This document shows, one piece after another, positions 32,551 through 36,029 of a stretch of DNA of 36,029 nt (its first letter is position 1; every line of letters begins with the position of its first letter). Source of the stretch: an uncultured Bacteroides sp. (GTDB taxonomy: Bacteria; Bacteroidota; Bacteroidia; Bacteroidales; Bacteroidaceae); contig CALYZE010000024.1 in NCBI GenBank assembly GCA_945607605.1, positions 1 through 36,029 of the forward strand, read 5' to 3'. The notes under the pieces were generated by a model, which was not told the DNA's origin, made no database searches, and was given only the letters and a program-made list of their open reading frames with translations. A program made the translations under genes and the position numbers.

Positions 32551-34329
32551 ATGAAAAAAATAATTTATATCTCTCTACTTTCTTTGTCGATGATGGGCGG
32601 ATTAACCTCCTGCGACTTAGAGGCGCCGAGCAAATCTGCACTAGATGCTCAGGTCATTTTCTCAACTCCCTCCTTGGCCGAAGCTGCCGTTATGAGTATT
32701 CACCAGTCCTTTGGTGAAACCAACTCTTATCGTGGTCGTTTCATTCCTTTCTACGGTTTGAATACAGACATTGAATGGATCAACGGGATGGATATCACTA
32801 AAATGCCTGATGGAGGTAAATATGACCTCGGATCTTATGCCACGACTCCCATCAATAGCCAGATGAATAATACCACGAATGCCTATGCCAAGTTTTATGA
32901 AGGTATCGAACGTGCCAATCAAGCTATTACGGGATTACGTACCTATGGAAATGTAAGCATCAACAGTGAACTTGCCCAACTGCTGGGAGAAGCCCTGACA
33001 CTGAGAGCAGTCATCTATCTGGATTTAATAAAAGGTTGGGGAGATGTGCCTGCACGTTTTGAACCCATCACTACTGAAACCATGTACTTAGGACGTTCTG
33101 ATAGAGATGTTATTTACAAACAATTGTTAGCCGACTTGGAAGAAGCTAAAGGATTGGTAGCTTGGCCTAATGTAACGGCTGTAACGAAAAGTGTAGAGCG
33201 TGTGAACAGAGCTTTTGTAAAAGCCTTACGTGCTCGTATTGCACTCTATGCAGGAGGATACAGCCAACGTGCAGACGGTGTCCGCTTAAGCAATGATCCT
33301 GATTTGGCACAAAGCAAAATGTATGCGATTGCTAAGAGTGAATGTGTAGATATCATAGAACAAGATTGCAATAAGTTAGGTAGCTTCAAGGATAATTTCA
33401 GTCGCCTTTGCAAAGACATTGTCACAGCCGGCGAAGAATCTATTTGGGAAATTCCTTTCTCAGACGGTCGTGGTCGTGTACTCTATACTTTTGGCGTAAA
33501 GCACAATTCAAAAGATCAATACACCCAACAACCACAAGGTGGAGTTAACGGGCCACTCCCTCATCTGTTCTATGACTATGATGTGGAAGATGTTCGTCGT
33601 GATATCACTTGCGTTCCTTATGAATGGAGCAAAGACCTTACTGACGGAAAAGCCAAGCAAGAACTGCGCGGTTTGAACAAATGGTGTTTCGGTAAATTAC
33701 GTTACGAATGGATGGATCGTATGGTTACTTCTACCAATGATGACGGTATCAACTGGCAGTACATGCGCCTTGCCGATGTATATCTGATGGCAGCTGAAGC
33801 CATTAATGAACTGGAAAATCCGAGTGCAGCTGCTGTTTACTTGAAACCGATTTTAGATCGTGCTTTGCCTGCTGCAAAAGTGACAGCCTATATGAATCAG
33901 GCCACAGCAAGTAAAGAGGCATTCTTCAAGGCCATTGTAGACCAACGTGCATTTGAGTTCGCCGGTGAAATGTTGAGAAAAGCCGACTTAATCCGTTGGA
34001 ACATCTTGTCTGACAAAATGCTCGAGGCTAAAACTAAAATGCAACAATTGCGCAAACGTGAAGGAGCTTATGCCGATCTTCCTTCAAAGTTGTATTACAA
34101 GACAGCCGATGATAAAGAAACATTAGTTATCTATGGTTTAAATCATGGAGATACGGATGCCAAAGGAGTTTCCTTAGGCTATGAAAGTAGTGAGACTTGG
34201 ATTTCTGATACCAAACTGGAAGACAAGACTATTAATGCTCTTTACACGCAAGATCCGAATGCAAACCAGTATTGGCCTATCTGGCAGACATTCATCGACA
34301 GCAGTAACGGAATGTTGAGTAACGATTAA
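32551..34329 (+). CDS. SusD/RagB-like outer-membrane glycan-binding lipoprotein
   Basis: A 592-residue SusD-family lipoprotein, the lid partner of SusC, which captures oligosaccharides at the cell surface. The lipobox GLTSC places the lipid cysteine at residue 21, followed by DLE, consistent with the surface-export signal of Bacteroides. The SusD repeats appear as helical TPR-like segments: NAYAKFYEGIERANQAI, LLGEALTLRAVIYLDLIKGW (about 148-167) and AFVKALRARIALYAGGY. The C-terminal WQYMRLADVYLMAAEAINEL and RAFEFAGEMLRKADLIRWN motifs are classical. It follows susC by 20 bases and precedes the lipoprotein gene by 25 bases, so all three are one operon. Glycan specificity is inferred as pectic from neighbours only. 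Confidence 0.96.
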   Translation: MKKIIYISLLSLSMMGGLTSCDLEAPSKSALDAQVIFSTPSLAEAAVMSIHQSFGETNSYRGRFIPFYGLNTDIEWINGMDITKMPDGGKYDLGSYATTPINSQMNNTTNAYAKFYEGIERANQAITGLRTYGNVSINSELAQLLGEALTLRAVIYLDLIKGWGDVPARFEPITTETMYLGRSDRDVIYKQLLADLEEAKGLVAWPNVTAVTKSVERVNRAFVKALRARIALYAGGYSQRADGVRLSNDPDLAQSKMYAIAKSECVDIIEQDCNKLGSFKDNFSRLCKDIVTAGEESIWEIPFSDGRGRVLYTFGVKHNSKDQYTQQPQGGVNGPLPHLFYDYDVEDVRRDITCVPYEWSKDLTDGKAKQELRGLNKWCFGKLRYEWMDRMVTSTNDDGINWQYMRLADVYLMAAEAINELENPSAAAVYLKPILDRALPAAKVTAYMNQATASKEAFFKAIVDQRAFEFAGEMLRKADLIRWNILSDKMLEAKTKMQQLRKREGAYADLPSKLYYKTADDKETLVIYGLNHGDTDAKGVSLGYESSETWISDTKLEDKTINALYTQDPNANQYWPIWQTFIDSSNGMLSND

Positions 34330-34354
34330 TCAGAACCTAATTAACTGAAAAGAT

Positions 34355-35968
34355 ATGAAATTAAACAAATATATTTGCCTGTTAGGACTGGCAACCATGT
34401 TCCTGACAACCGCTTGCGAAGACCAAAGCGAGGAACTCACAAGCATAGAATATGACCGCCTCTTTGCTCCTATCAATTTGGACGCAAGGATCATCAACCA
34501 AGTAAATGTCCGTCTATCATGGGCCGCTGTGTCCGGAGCAAGCAGCTATGATATTGAGATTTATCAGAATCAGGATCAGAGTTCTGCAGAATCCGAAAAC
34601 AACGACAGCAAGGTACTAACCTATGACGGAACACCCGTAAAAACAGTTACAGGCGTTACCAATGGTGATATCCCCTATACCGTCACCAAATTGGAAAGTG
34701 AAACCAAATTTACTGCACGCATCATTGCACGCGGTGAAAACATCCCAGAGTCTAAAGGGAGTGGTATCGAATTCAAAACAATTGCGGAGCAAATCTTTAA
34801 AGACATAGACCCCGATCATGTAACACCTAGTCAAGTCACTCTACAGTGGACTCCAGGAGAAGTTGCTCAAAAGATTGTATTGAACCCTGGAAATATCGAA
34901 CACTTGGTTACTGCAGAGGAAATTGCTGCGGGTTCAGCCACTATCGTCAATTTGACTCCTGAAACAGCTTACACTGCAAAACTCTTGAGGGCCGACGGCA
35001 AAACGCGGGGTACCATAAGCTTTGAGACCTTGATTGATCTGGGAGGTGCGATAGCTATTTATCCGGAAGATGATTTTGTAAAGATGCTTACCGAAGCAGA
35101 AGCAGGTACAGCCTTCGCTTTCTTCCCAGGCACTTACAAAGCGCCCAACCAAGATGGGAAAATCTCTAAGATCATCATCAGCAAAGATGTTGAAATCAAA
35201 GGAGTACGTCCCAATGACCGTCCTATTATCAACACTTGTTTCCAATTAGCCGATGGTGCAGCTATCAGCTTTAAACAAGTGATTCTAGACGGAACAAACA
35301 CAGATGGTAGCCAAGCATTTGATTATATTACTGCCACTACCTATGGAGCTTTGGTGCTAGATGATTGTGAAGTGCGCAACTTTACCAAAGGTTTCTACTA
35401 TGTAGATGTAGCCGCCACCATTGAAAAAATTACGATCAATAACACTTTGATACACGCGATCGAGTGTAGCGGAGGTGACCTGTTTGACTGTAGAAAAGGG
35501 TATATTAAAGCAATCAACCTTACCAACAGTACGGTTTGGAATAGCTGCAAAGAGCGAGATTTCATCCGCTATGACGATGCATCCAGTGCTTTTGCCGGAG
35601 CTGCTCCTACAATTAATGTTGATCGTTGTACCATTGATGGAGTAAGTAGCGGAGCCAGACGTATCTTCTATGTACGCTTCAAAGGCAACAGCATCAATTT
35701 TACGAACAACATGGTTTCTAACATGCCTAATTGTCAACGTGGCTTCTCTGACAGCGGAGACACTGCAACCCCGACATTCAGCAACAACAACTATTTCAAT
35801 ACCATCAACTTGATCCAGTTGGATGATAGTGATAAGAAGCTGAAGATATTTGATACGAAAGGCACAGCCTTTGATCCGGGTTACAAGGATGCAGCTAAGG
35901 GTAACTTTACCATCAGCAACGAAGAAGTTCTTTATAAGAAAATAGGTGACCCCCGTTGGTTGAAGTAA
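34355..35968 (+). CDS. Surface lipoprotein with FN3-like domains and beta-helix (DUF4957/DUF5123-like)
   Basis: A 537-residue lipoprotein with its lipobox ending at C21 (TTAC then EDQSEEL, an acidic stretch typical of surface-exposed Bacteroides lipoproteins). Two fibronectin-III-like modules are likely: about 33-130 (LFAPINLDARIINQVNVRLS, then SSYDIEIYQ) and about 145-225 (VTPSQVTLQWTPGEV, ETAYTAKLLRADG). The C-terminal half, from about 240 to 537, is a parallel beta-helix with repeated hydrophobic/Asn turns (AAISFKQVILDGTN, GALVLDDCEV, INLTNSTVWN, NSINFTNNMVSN). This resembles the DUF4957/DUF5123 proteins linked to SusCD pairs of pectin loci. The role is probably surface glycan-binding. The beta-helix could also be a lyase-like scaffold, but I see no confident catalytic motif. 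It is the last complete gene before the window edge; only 61 bases follow. Confidence 0.8.
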   Translation: MKLNKYICLLGLATMFLTTACEDQSEELTSIEYDRLFAPINLDARIINQVNVRLSWAAVSGASSYDIEIYQNQDQSSAESENNDSKVLTYDGTPVKTVTGVTNGDIPYTVTKLESETKFTARIIARGENIPESKGSGIEFKTIAEQIFKDIDPDHVTPSQVTLQWTPGEVAQKIVLNPGNIEHLVTAEEIAAGSATIVNLTPETAYTAKLLRADGKTRGTISFETLIDLGGAIAIYPEDDFVKMLTEAEAGTAFAFFPGTYKAPNQDGKISKIIISKDVEIKGVRPNDRPIINTCFQLADGAAISFKQVILDGTNTDGSQAFDYITATTYGALVLDDCEVRNFTKGFYYVDVAATIEKITINNTLIHAIECSGGDLFDCRKGYIKAINLTNSTVWNSCKERDFIRYDDASSAFAGAAPTINVDRCTIDGVSSGARRIFYVRFKGNSINFTNNMVSNMPNCQRGFSDSGDTATPTFSNNNYFNTINLIQLDDSDKKLKIFDTKGTAFDPGYKDAAKGNFTISNEEVLYKKIGDPRWLK

Positions 35969-36029
35969 TAGCGACTTTATTCTAAGAGTCTGAGTAAATA
36001 ATCCCCTTATTTTTCTTTTTCATGTATAA

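Overview
The window comes from a Bacteroides-type chromosome (Bacteroidota, gut commensal lineage). The evidence is a SusC/SusD pair with lipoprotein partners, signal-peptide glycoside hydrolases, weak ribosome binding sites, and repeated matches to the Bacteroides -7 promoter element TAnnTTTG upstream of genes on both strands. The species cannot be named from the sequence alone.

Left part (1-20.5 kb): a secreted PL1-type pectate lyase, then a mainly housekeeping block. A MalY/PatB-like PLP enzyme diverges from a Cof-type HAD phosphatase, which is followed 5 bases later by a PIF1-like helicase with a coiled-coil/TPR tail. Next come a Sua5/YciO-family protein, an AI-2E-family membrane protein, and on the minus strand glucosamine-6-phosphate deaminase (nagB), a flavodiiron protein and a YhcC-type radical SAM protein. 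A ROK protein, an MFS transporter and a SIS-domain protein form a tight three-gene cassette, probably for an unidentified (amino)sugar. Then follow dipeptidyl peptidase IV, lipoyl synthase (lipA), a membrane protein with a decayed Nudix domain that overlaps tail-to-tail an RsmI-like methyltransferase, and enoyl-ACP reductase (fabI).

Right part (20.8-36 kb): a polysaccharide utilization locus. It has a GH28 polygalacturonase, a DUF4861-like protein, a GH43 enzyme, an HAD phosphatase of the phosphoglycolate phosphatase type, a GH95 enzyme, then SusC, SusD and a surface lipoprotein with fibronectin-like domains and a beta-helix. The gene content points to pectin (homogalacturonan or rhamnogalacturonan decorated with arabinose/galactose and fucose or L-galactose). 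The model is that outer-membrane lipoproteins bind the glycan, SusCD imports oligosaccharides, and the periplasmic hydrolases trim them. No HTCS, SusR-like or ECF regulator lies in the window, so control is probably encoded outside it. The locus continues past the right edge or ends there.

Non-coding structure: two intergenic arrays (7609-7696 and about 25587-25718) share an exact 22-bp period and a related core, without CRISPR spacers. There are also several strong terminators, a long bulged stem-loop upstream of the GH28 gene and a small GNRA-type hairpin in the susC leader. I saw no rRNA, tRNA, insertion sequence or CRISPR array. I did not find a clear new multi-gene defence or mobile system; the most unusual items are the 22-bp repeat family, the divergent ROK/MFS/SIS cassette and the membrane pseudo-Nudix protein.
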